From: Massospora cicadina
Taxonomy: Eukaryota; Entomophthoromycota; Entomophthoromycetes; Entomophthorales; Entomophthoraceae
Assembly: GCA_022478985.1 (NCBI GenBank)
Contig: JAKSZP010012148.1
Coordinates: forward strand, 39,140-103,139
DNA: 64,000 nucleotides
Direction of reading: 5' to 3'
Shown here: positions 18,836-27,370 of the stretch, in pieces
Numbering within the stretch: the stretch's first letter is position 1
How the letters are laid out: every line of letters starts with the position of its first letter
The notes under the pieces: generated by a model
Told to the model about the DNA's origin: nothing
The model's database searches: none
What the model saw: the letters and a program-made list of their open reading frames with translations, nothing else
Made by a program: the position numbers and the translations under genes

Positions 18836-20770
18836 CTCTCTCTGCTTGGCGTAACTTTCTGAGCAAATTAATTTTAGTAAATTAAAAAAAACACTTAATT
18901 GCACACTGAAGTCTTGCTCCAATGTTGTTGGATCCCCCACCAACTGTCTCAGCATGGGGCAGTGGCGAAACTCCCCTTCCATTTTCTGTCCAACAGGAAA
19001 ACGCGCTCAGACTGGCTCACCCAGACATTTCAAACCCTTGAGACGATTTGTTCCTCCCAAGGATCTCGATGCCCATCTCACCCAAACCCAAGTGGTGCCC
19101 GCTGCCCTCTGGTGCTCCCCCAGAGCAACATGCATTTCAGCCTTAGGGTCAAATATGGGAAATTCTTCCCCTACAATGACCAAGTCATTATCAAAATGGC
19201 TCAGGTGGTGATGACACCAGCCTGTTTTATAGATTTCTGCCCCTATAAGGGGTACTTTGATCTTGGCTTCCCCTGTGAAGCTGATGCAGCCACTGCAGCA
19301 ACGGTGCCGCTAATTTTCAATAATATTTCCCTCCCAACAACTTGGATCTGGCTTCCAACAGATAACACCTTGGTGGTACAGTTTGCTGGTTTGCTCACCC
19401 ACCTCCCCCCAAAGTGCTCCACCAGGAGCTGATGGAAGGATTGGCAGCCTATGGCGCCAACTCCATATTACAATTTGTGGTCCCAAATGGGGCAACATGC
19501 CTTGCTGGGCCTCAGGCATATTCCACAATCAGCCCTGAATTTACAAAAATTTCTTTAGCAATTCCCCCTCATGCCACCATCCCATCTGCCCCCAACCATC
19601 CGTTCTGGGCCCGTGTTGAGGGCGAATTGATGATTTGTCCATCCTGTTTCAAGTTAGACCACTTAAAATGTGAAAACCCATACTCAGAAACTTCTGCTGA
19701 TGCCAAAAGTTTGCCCGACGCCCACCAATCTGCCACCCACCCCACACCAACTCTGACATGGGGTACAATCCTACCTTCCCCTCCTCCAATGCATGATGCT
19801 GCAGCTGCACCTACAGCCACCAATCAGCACCCACCTTTCCCAATGCCACAAATAATTCATCTAACCAAACATTGGATTAGATCCCAGTTTGATCCCATGC
19901 ATCCACAAATGAATTAAACAAACCTCAACCATACGCTGATTCCCCAATCCAATTTAACCAAAATCCATGGGAATTATTGGATAAAATTAATAAATCAGAT
20001 AATGTCATTGAAGAAACAACGCTGCAACTTGAGCAGCTCTGTAACGCAGAATGTGATGCAAAATTACCACCTCAAAATATGTCCCACAACCTAACGCCAA
20101 ACCATTCTACAGTGACCACCTGCTTGCAGTAGAAGCAGCCGCCACACCAGATTGCCATCCACTTTGCAAAGAAGCCGCCAAATCTGTGGCTGCACTTGCA
20201 GAAGGAATTCCACCTCCCATCTTTCCCAACAATCTTACTCCACAAAGTAAGATCAACATGAAAACCTTGCACAAAAACGTTACTGAAGCCATTCAGAATG
20301 CGGTAACAGTAGCATGTAATCCAAAAGAAAAAATAATCTGAACCAACATTGCCAAATTTATCAAATTCCCAGACGCCCACCTCAAAGCTGAAGATGCTTT
20401 GGGCAAATACATCGTTGATATAATGATGGCTGGCAACTATTTGGAAGTTCCAGTCATCAAGGTTATTAGACCCTATGCTGCCAATGCCCCCACACTCTTA
20501 CTATCTGCCTTAACACGCAACCTACTCTGGAATGAGACGGATGCAGTTGAAGATGAGCCCTCTGATCCCCCTCCCCATCCACCATGGAGGGATAGCAGTA
20601 TTTGCTACCCACCTGGTTAGATATTTTGTTAGGTACATTCAATTGATCTGTCCATTTTGGGCGTTTCATTTGAATTGTTATTTTTATTATGATTTTAGTT
20701 TTTAGTTTGGTAATGTCCATCCTCTGGTTGGCTTACCTCAGTTAAATAAAAACATCCAGATACCCATGCT
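18816..20770 (+). mobile_element. hL-3: half-LINE with 19-20 bp target-site duplication
   Basis: The element body is 18836-20751. Flanks ACATCCAGATACCCCATGCT (18816-18835) and ACATCCAGATACCCATGCT (20752-20770) differ by one base and interrupt a known Helitron-associated repeat, so the insertion boundaries are firm. The tail is TTGGTAATGTCCATCCTCTG, then GTTGGCTTACCTC, then AGTTAAATAAAA, nearly the LINE-3 tail. Only the ORF1-like gene lies inside. This is the cleanest evidence that ORF1-only elements are retroposed as units. Confidence 0.9.
18940..20620 (+). pseudogene. hL-3 ORF1-like protein
   Basis: The reading, with a shift near 19408, gives RFVPPKDLDAHL, QSNMHFSLRVKYGKFFPYND, CPYKGYFDLGFPCEADAATA, then TLVVQFAGLLTHLPPK, VLHQELMEGLAAYG, LQFVVPNGATCLAGPQAYST, NHPFWARVEGELMICPSCF and KLDHLKC (C-x2-C-x4-H-x2-C, a knuckle-like cluster). 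A Pro-rich linker (WGTILPSPPP) and a C-terminal helical region (20100-20590) with MKTLHKNVTEAIQNAVTVAC and APTLLLSALTRNL follow. The likely role is RNA binding for retroposition, as for LINE ORF1 proteins. It is the best preserved of the three but still broken. Confidence 0.78.
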
Positions 20771-20960
20771 TTGCTACGGTATTTAGTTTATCAGATGATA
20801 AGCTCACACTGACAGCCTATAGGCTGTGCCAATGCTAATCTGGAGCCACTCGGACTAACAGCTTTGCTGTTGCCCTTGTGGCTGGTGAGCTGATTATCCT
20901 AACTACTTAATCTACTTAAACTCTAATACTGATTTTTGTTGAGTTTCTAGTGAGCAATTT
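20752..20960 (-). repeat. Helitron-associated repeat, right part
   Basis: The reverse complement matches about 15195-15410, including CAGCTCACCAGCCAC, GCTGTTAGTCCGAGTGGCTC and TACCGTAGCAAAGCATGGGT. It continues the fragment ending at 18835. With it, the pre-insertion repeat is about 330 bp. Confidence 0.8.
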
Positions 20961-20984
20961 GGTGAATTATTAGATAGATATTCG

Positions 20985-21285
20985 CCAATTCTCACCAACT
21001 CACCCAAATAGATTGACCTATCATACTCAATACTTTCTGTTTTGACCTTATTTACCAATTCTCATTCACTCATCCAAATAGATTAAAGTTACTAGACTCA
21101 ATTAGTTTCAAATGAGCAATTTGGTGAATTATTCAATGATATTTGTCAATCCTCACCCACTCACCCAAATAGATTAAACCCATCAGGCTCAATAATTTCA
21201 GATTTGATAAGCTTTGCCAATTCTCACCCACTCACCTAGATAGATTGACCCTATCAAACTCGAAGGTTTCAGATGTTAGTCAGTA
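20985..21285 (+). repeat. minisatellite, about four units of 69-91 bp
   Basis: Unit starts lie near 20987, 21056, 21147 and 21218. Each holds CCAATTCTCACCCACTCACC then CAAATAGATT, a CTCAATA block and a TTTCAGAT-like end. The second unit is longer because it carries an extra GAGCAATTTGGTGAATTATT segment, also seen once before the array (20952-20971). Confidence 0.8.
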
Positions 21286-21659
21286 TGACAGTGAAATCTT
21301 CTATTAAGTAGATATTTTCACAACATTTTTATATTTTTAATATTTTTTTAGTACTAGATTTATATTTTTAATATTATTTTTGTACAATTACTATATAATT
21401 TTTATAAACTTTATATATAATCTATTACTATTCTATACTATTTTAAAACTTAATATATATATTAATTTTATAAATTTATTTTTAAAGTTATTTCCACTTA
21501 CATGAGCAAAAGAGAGCTGACAAATAAGGTATTGGAAATGTTACCAGGGAACTAATATTCTAAAAAACTTTTGTAAAGAGATTTTTAATATATAAGCAGA
21601 ATTTTATACTTAACATAAATTATGATTTGTAATAAGCTGAAGCTTAACATCATCCCAAA
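21286..21659. other. AT-rich low-complexity spacer
   Basis: Mostly A/T runs (TTTTTAATATTTTTTTAGTA-like). No gene is seen. Confidence 0.5.
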
Positions 21660-22070
21660 GCAGTTTGGGATTGGTAAAGCTGAGAATATAAAATTCTGAG
21701 TTGGACTAAGTAGTTTTATACAAGACTAAAAATCATGCTACCAAAAATGGCAAGAATAAACTGTTAGAATTCACATATGGATGTTATCTTTGAGGTGAGG
21801 AGGCTTTTATACTTAAGGGTTGGAAAAATAAGGTGCAATGGGGAGGAAACATACCTAGGTCCAGCAGAAATTCTGGCTGTGCCATCAGATCAATATAGTT
21901 TTTGATCTGGTAAACAGTTGGCCATAACTGAAAGGTCCAGCATTACACACCAATGGGAGTTCTAACAAGCTCTAACAAAGGGGGTACCAAAAAACAAGTT
22001 GTATTTTACCACAAATGACACAATTTGGAAAATTTAGATCATGTCATAACCACCTCACAAGATGGAGGCA
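21660..22070 (-). repeat. diverged direct repeat, left copy
   Basis: This copy aligns with about 24080-24490 in the same orientation. Shared blocks include TTTTATACTTA, ATCTGGTAAACAGTTGGCCA-like and CACCAATGGGAGTT-like sequences, and a CACAATT(T/C)(G/A)GAAAA end. Read on the minus strand, both copies give similar frames (ETLIGV, DLMAQPEF/DIAAKNF), so this was probably once coding sequence of an element. I cannot name the family. Confidence 0.5.
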
Positions 22071-22289
22071 TTAGCAGGAAGAAGCAGAGGCAAGTGGATG
22101 TGAAATAGCTTGCATGGTGGGAGTCTGGCATGCAGGACTACTAACAGGCCCTCAGGCCCTGGAAAACTGTGGTGTAGCATAGTTCCAAAACTAGTCAACT
22201 GACAAAGTAAAAGTGTGGCCACCTATTAGGCTAACAGGAATGGCATGGTTGAAAGATTGGAGAATTCAAGTCTTGGGGACCAGATCTTA

Positions 22290-23890
22290 AACTGGATAGG
22301 GATCAGCACCCCTTCCAGACAAAAAGGGGCCCCAAGGCTCCAGTGGACCCTCTGTCACAGCTGGGTGACCTAGCCCATGTGATAGATGAGCGCTGGGTGA
22401 CTGCCCTTCCCACCCAAAGATATCCCACCCCCACCTCTTCACACCTCTTCAATCCTGGTAAGTTGATAGAAGGGGTCTGCAGGGAGATGGCACACATCAG
22501 GGGGCATGGAGAGGGCTCTGGGACCACCCACTCCCCAGGCAAACCATGGCTGAAATTTGGGAAAATGGCAATTTCCAACATTGGAGCCCAGCCAGTAATT
22601 TCCAGACTGGGGGAGCCAGTCCAGTCTGGCCTGCTTCAGAAGCCAGATTGGAATACAGCTCAGATTGCAAACCTGGTTCTGAATGACTCAGATCATCTGG
22701 CCTAACGCTCCAAAACAGATCCAGGGAGTTTGGATTGTATGAGTAACCCAATTGAAGGATTGGCTCAAATCTCACATAATCCAATTCATGGACCCCTGCC
22801 TCCTGGGACAAATCTGGACTGCCCAAGCCATGCGAACAGGCCAACTTGAGTCATCAGGACCCAGATTGGTAGTATCAACTTGGCTTGGCCCCAAGAATTT
22901 GGAAAAATTGCTTAATTTTCTAAGCTTTTTCCAGAATTGGGAACAGCCTTCTATCCCCCTCCAAGCCAGCCAACCAAATCCCTTCCCCATCACCTCAAAT
23001 GACCAATCCCTTAATAGCTCCCCATTCTTAAAGCCTAGTTTAAAAGGCAACTGCCCCCACTGAGGGCAGTTGTCAGTTCATTTTTTTACCTTTCATCATT
23101 TAAATCCAAAATATCTGCCTAGTTTGCTGTGGCCTCTGTCTGCCTTTAAAAATTTATAAAATTTTGCTGATCAATCCAACAAAGTGTGCCGTCACCTAAA
23201 TCCTCCTGCTGATGTTTGTTGACTGGATTGTCCAGTTGCTCAATTCTGCCATGCAGCAGCAGATCATAAACGCAATAATCCGCCTCACCCCTGATAATGA
23301 ACCTGCTGCTTCATTTATTTTCACGCGTCCATTTAATGGAGACCCTTCCATCTGTTTGGTTGCTGAGTCCAAAGAAACTGTTTCACAGTTAGAGCAGCCC
23401 CAGGGCGTCCCTGGCCCACTGCATGTGGGTTTGGCTTCCATAGCTGCCTCTGCCACCGCTGTCCCAGCCCACCAGCAGGACCTAGAGCGCCCCCTCCAGG
23501 GAAGCTTGGTCCCAGCCCCTCTCATGGGGTTTGCCATACCTCCACACATATTCCCAATAACGGGGCAGCCTCTGTGCCATCCCTCACTGGTGCGCAAGCC
23601 CCCCTATCTGAATCTGAAGGCCAGCAACAGTGAACCCCAGGAAAGTTGTCATCCTTCCTGCCTCTCCCACCCTTGAGGGTTGCCCCCACAAGACTTGCGG
23701 TTGCCCCAATGCAACCATCTAGTTTGCCTTGGGGGCCTTCGGTATGTTACTGAACTTATGACTTCCTCACATTTCTGTGGATCCCCACTTCTATAAGTCA
23801 CCCAGACCACTATGCCTCTGGCATTCTGGGGCCTCCACTGGGTGCTCCCATACCCTGACTGGGAGCCCAATAAAGTTCTTTTTAGCTGAA
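22290..23890 (+). repeat. repeat T, copy 3
   Basis: This is the longest T copy. The left part, GGTGACCTAGCCCATGTGAT then AGATGAGCGCTGGGTGA, matches T-2 and the reverse complement of T-4. The right part (23660-23890) matches T-1, including CTATGCCTCTGGCATTCTGG. It is GC-richer than its surroundings and holds the open frame 23212-23676. It lies between the direct-repeat pair 21660-22070 and 24080-24490, so the three may form one old element. No retroviral or transposase motif is visible. Confidence 0.55.
23212..23676 (+). CDS. 154-codon open frame inside T-3, unknown
   Basis: An uninterrupted ATG-to-stop frame begins MFVDWIVQLLNSAMQQQIIN and is Pro/Ser/Ala-rich in its second half. I recognise no domain, membrane anchor or cysteine cluster. 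Among the decayed frames of this window an open stretch of this length is notable, but the region is GC-richer, which lengthens chance frames. It may be the preserved protein of the T repeat or a spurious ORF. Confidence 0.3.
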   Translation: MFVDWIVQLLNSAMQQQIINAIIRLTPDNEPAASFIFTRPFNGDPSICLVAESKETVSQLEQPQGVPGPLHVGLASIAASATAVPAHQQDLERPLQGSLVPAPLMGFAIPPHIFPITGQPLCHPSLVRKPPYLNLKASNSEPQESCHPSCLSHP

Positions 23891-24079
23891 TCAGTGACAG
23901 AGGGACAGCAGAGGGGCATTCATTGTGGGGCGCTATATGAAGGTGGTGTTATAGGTGCATGCAACCTGACTGAGGGCAGGACAGGAGGTTAAAATGTGCC
24001 AGACACCCTTGTGGCATGCTGATTTGGACTTGGTATTAGTGGAGATGTAAAAAGAAAGATCTTTGGGTAATGCAACAGG

Positions 24080-24490
24080 TTAGCCTGCTATATTGACTCA
24101 AAACTACTAGGAATGAATAAAGCCAAAAGTGTAAAATCCTAGTTTTTTGTTTGTCTTTATCTGAGACTAAAAAATGAGATGCAAAAGATTGCAAGAAAAA
24201 GCCATTATAATTCAAAGATGAAGGTCCTTTGAGAATTAAGGAGTTTTTTATACTTAGGGTCAGTAGAAATTGGATGTATGAGAGACAAAACATGCCCAGG
24301 GTTAGCAAAATTTTTGGCTGCAATATCAAATAAATAAAACTATCGATCTGTTAAATAGTTGGGCATAGCCAAAAGGTGTGGTGTAACACCAATAAGAGTT
24401 TCAAAAAGCTCCATGGAGTGATTATCTAAAATGGATTGAATTTTACTGCAAATGCCACAATTCAGAAAACTACATTGTGTCATGAGTGTT
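24080..24490 (-). repeat. diverged direct repeat, right copy
   Basis: This copy pairs with 21660-22070. A minus-strand frame (24036-24329) is open across it, with YKKLLNSQRTF-type readings in another frame. No family is assigned. Confidence 0.5.
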
Positions 24491-25086
24491 CTATTAAAAT
24501 ACTTGAAGTGTTTAAAGAAGATAGCATTTTTTTTAAAAAAACAGATAGTCCTGGAAATAGAATAGCGACACCAGAGACAGTTGTAGTAGTAGAAATATAA
24601 TAGAAACCAATCTGATACTAAATTTTAAAAAAGTTACTGAGGTACTTAATGAGAAAAAATTGGTTAGCTTATCATAAAAACTATACAAAGAGTTTTAAAG
24701 AGCTTGTTTTTCACACAAAAGATGTTCTAAATTATAAATACATTATCAAATTAATCAATACTAAGTCATAAAGAAAAAAATATTGCTGTGAGTTTATGTA
24801 TAGAGAAACTGATGATAGCATGAACAATTTTCCTAACATTTGTGGTTTTGATCTATATAAAGAAGAATTGATTGAGAATTTAAAAATGACAGATTGTTTA
24901 GGTCTTTGTGCCCACTAATAAGGGTACAAGTATATGTCTATTTTTTTCTGTAGATAGTGAGGAAGTACTATATGTAATCTGTAAAGTAGGATTAGTGAAT
25001 GCATAATTTTTAAAATTATATATCTTGTTTTAAAATTTGATCTTATTAGCAAGTTAATATAATTCATTTTTTATTAATAACTTAAA
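24491..25086. other. AT-rich interval
   Basis: No supported gene. A plus-strand reading at about 24785-24917 is free of stops and looks protein-like (YRETDDSMNNFPNICGFDLY), ending TGCCCACTAATAA. It could be a fragment of an unknown gene, but it is only about 45 codons. Confidence 0.35.
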
Positions 25087-25406
25087 ATTCATATGTTTAT
25101 TTGAGGCAAGCTGACCAGGTGATGGACATTACCAAAATAAAGAAGAAATAAAACATTGACATAAACCTGAGCAAGGGCAATTCTGTTGAATGAAGTTTTT
25201 CATCTCTGTATCAGGACTCATATTTTTTCTGGTTACATCAAAGGTAAAGTTTTTGTGTCGTTAAACATATTAACTGCCAATAGCTTACTTCAGCTGGAAC
25301 CCAAATTGATGTGCAAAGGTTGAGAAACAAACCTGGAACCTTCAGGTTAGTAGTCACATGCCCTACTGACTTGCCTCTCTGCCCCTAATACAGGATTCAT
25401 TATGTT
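25087..25406 (-). mobile_element. SINE-M: tRNA-derived SINE with LINE tail
   Basis: The element body is 25098-25394. Flanks ATTCATATGTT (25087-25097) and ATTCATTATGTT (25395-25406) form the duplication. On its own strand the head resembles a tRNA from the D arm to the T arm (GGCAAGTCAGTAGGGC, CTACTAACCTGAAGG, TTCCAGGTTTGTTTC). The tail is TTTGGTAATGTCCATCACCT then GGTCAGCTTGCCTCAAATAA, close to the LINE-3 and hL-3 tails. This is a third SINE family, with a different tRNA-like head. Confidence 0.85.
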
Positions 25407-25649
25407 ACTATTATAAGAGATTATTTTAAAAATTAATTTTAATTTTATTAATACCAAATAGCTATATGATAAAACCCATGAATATAGTTGCTAAAAATTA
25501 AGAGTATAGCAAATAGAAAAGCTGGGAAAAAATAATATCATAATTCACTTGCTTATACATATTTTAGTTGATGAGATAACTAGTGAAAAAACTTTTCTTT
25601 CCAGTTGCAATCACTAATTTGAAACTGATTTAATTCAAGACTGATAAAT

Positions 25650-27031
25650 TTGATAAATCTAATAGTGATAAGACAAAAAAATCCTAAGCATGGTACAGCT
25701 TGGGCAACTGTGGTGAAGAGCATAGGTAAGCAACTGCACCACCCAAGAGTAAAATGTCAAGGTGAAAATGATGAGCAGGCACACCAAAAACCCCTAATGG
25801 CTTCCTCACCTGGTTTGTTAAATTACTTGTGAATTTATTATATATTAGTTCCCCACTCTCAACCGTTGTCATTGGTTGAGAACAGGCTTTGACTTTTCTT
25901 GGGTACAGATAAGGCAGAACTATGTTATAAAAATGATGAATTACAACCTAATTTGCTTTCATGCGCCATGTACATTATGCTACATACTCTCCACCGTGAT
26001 TGGTTGACCTTGGATTTTAAATGGTGGAAGAGGCTAATGCCACTGCACAGGTGCGCATGGTAATTGACCTCCCAGCGGGAAGTCAGCAGGTGATTGAAAT
26101 TAAATGCATGCATTAGACAAAAACAAAGATATTTTTATCTCATTTGAATATATTAAGATGAAGTGGCCTGTATGGTTCTTAAGCAACACCTCCACGAAGG
26201 TTTGGAGGACTACAGCGAAATTAAACAGTTTGAAATACAAAAATTCCATTCAGGCCTACACTTACTACTGGGAAGGCCATCACAGTAATTTCCTCAGACC
26301 ATGATGTGGTGGAAGAATTCACCAAAATCCCCCACCTATCCTCACTCACTATTGATAGAAATTAAACATGATTCTATCAGGCTTTAGTGGATGCCACAAT
26401 GCCTATCTGAAACCACTGCTTGTCTTTTGATCATAAAGTCCAAGCTTGCCTGGTGAAGGAAGACATTAAAGAAATAGCAGTTTGTGATAAAAAATGGAAG
26501 AAGAAAACGCCGAATATAGTAAGATGTTTAATGCTTCAATCACATTCTAATGAGGTTCCTTCAGCAAATACTTACGTTGAACTGATTAACCCAAAAAACA
26601 TAAAATGGCCAAGCATTCCAAGAAGTTCACAGCCATAACAAGGCCTCAACGAAAACCTCCATTACAACTGAACAGATTTAGGCAGATATGGTGAATCTCA
26701 AGGTGATTACCTGATCAGAAGCATCTGCTACCCAAAATCAAGACAATCCACATTCTTGGAGAAATCTGATTTAGATGCTGCCTTACAATAACCAGGGATT
26801 TTTACACCCTCGCATGTGAGATTTTCTGTGAAATTGACCAATTTTCTCCAATTGATCCCTTGTATTTCCAATAATAAGACCAGTAGTGAACACTAGTGTA
26901 CCATAACAATAAATTTAATTCTACCAAAAATAAGAAAACACCCAATCCGTCAGCTTTGAAGTGTGCAGCTTACAATCCTGTCCCTGTGAAACATCATGGT
27001 ACTCAAAGTAAAGATGCATCAGTGCCCATGG
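25650..27031 (+). pseudogene. LINE-1 ORF1 protein
   Basis: The N-terminus holds NPKHGTAWATVVKS, the family's TWA-V start motif (compare NTTWASV in LINE-3). The central part reads KDIFISFEYI, then LKQHLHEGLEDYSEIKQFEI, an RRM-like segment homologous to the LINE-2 reading VGLKSYVEIKQFEFEKF. A zinc knuckle follows: NHCLSFDHKVQAC, C-x4-H-x4-C with the first Cys pair member lost to a stop. A basic stretch (KKWKKKTPN) comes after it. The protein would coat LINE RNA. Many stops and shifts are present. Confidence 0.75.
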
Positions 27032-27370
27032 AAAGTAAAGGGGTAGCATCAACTTGTTCAGTACATTGAGGTGATGGACACTGCTGGCCTCATAAACGAA
27101 GAAAACCACAATTTATACCTCCTTATGCCTCATGTTGCTGATGCTCCTACACCAATGTTGTCTGCCAGCTAAAGAAGGCACCTGACAAAAGTTTTTCCAA
27201 AGCTTCCTCACCTTCTTATATGGCTTCCTAGGCTGTTAGCTAAGGTGCCATATTGAGAAATCTTTTTTAATTTCTGATAAACCCTTTGTTTGGCTCAAAA
27301 GAAAATAAAGATGTGTGGCGCCCCCTTTTTTGTTGGGCACCACTAGTGCTAAAAGAGAGTGAAAGGGTAG
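27032..27370 (+). mobile_element. hL-4: half-LINE 3' fragment inserted between LINE-1 ORFs
   Basis: The body is 27047-27355. Flanks 27032-27046 and 27356-27370 (AAAGTAAAGGGGTAG and AGAGTGAAAGGGTAG) match at 12 of 15 positions. It aligns with hL-5 from CATCAACTTG through GGTTGGGCAC-like and CACTAGTGCTAAAA. It encodes the end of an ORF1-like C-terminal domain (LYLLMPHVADAPTPMLSA). It is 5'-truncated, as retroposed copies often are. Confidence 0.72.

Noticed and set aside
22303..22844. Minus- and plus-strand ORFs of 92-120 codons in T-3
   Set aside because: The overlapping frames on both strands in a GC-richer patch share no recognisable domain; similarity to T-4 is at the nucleotide level.
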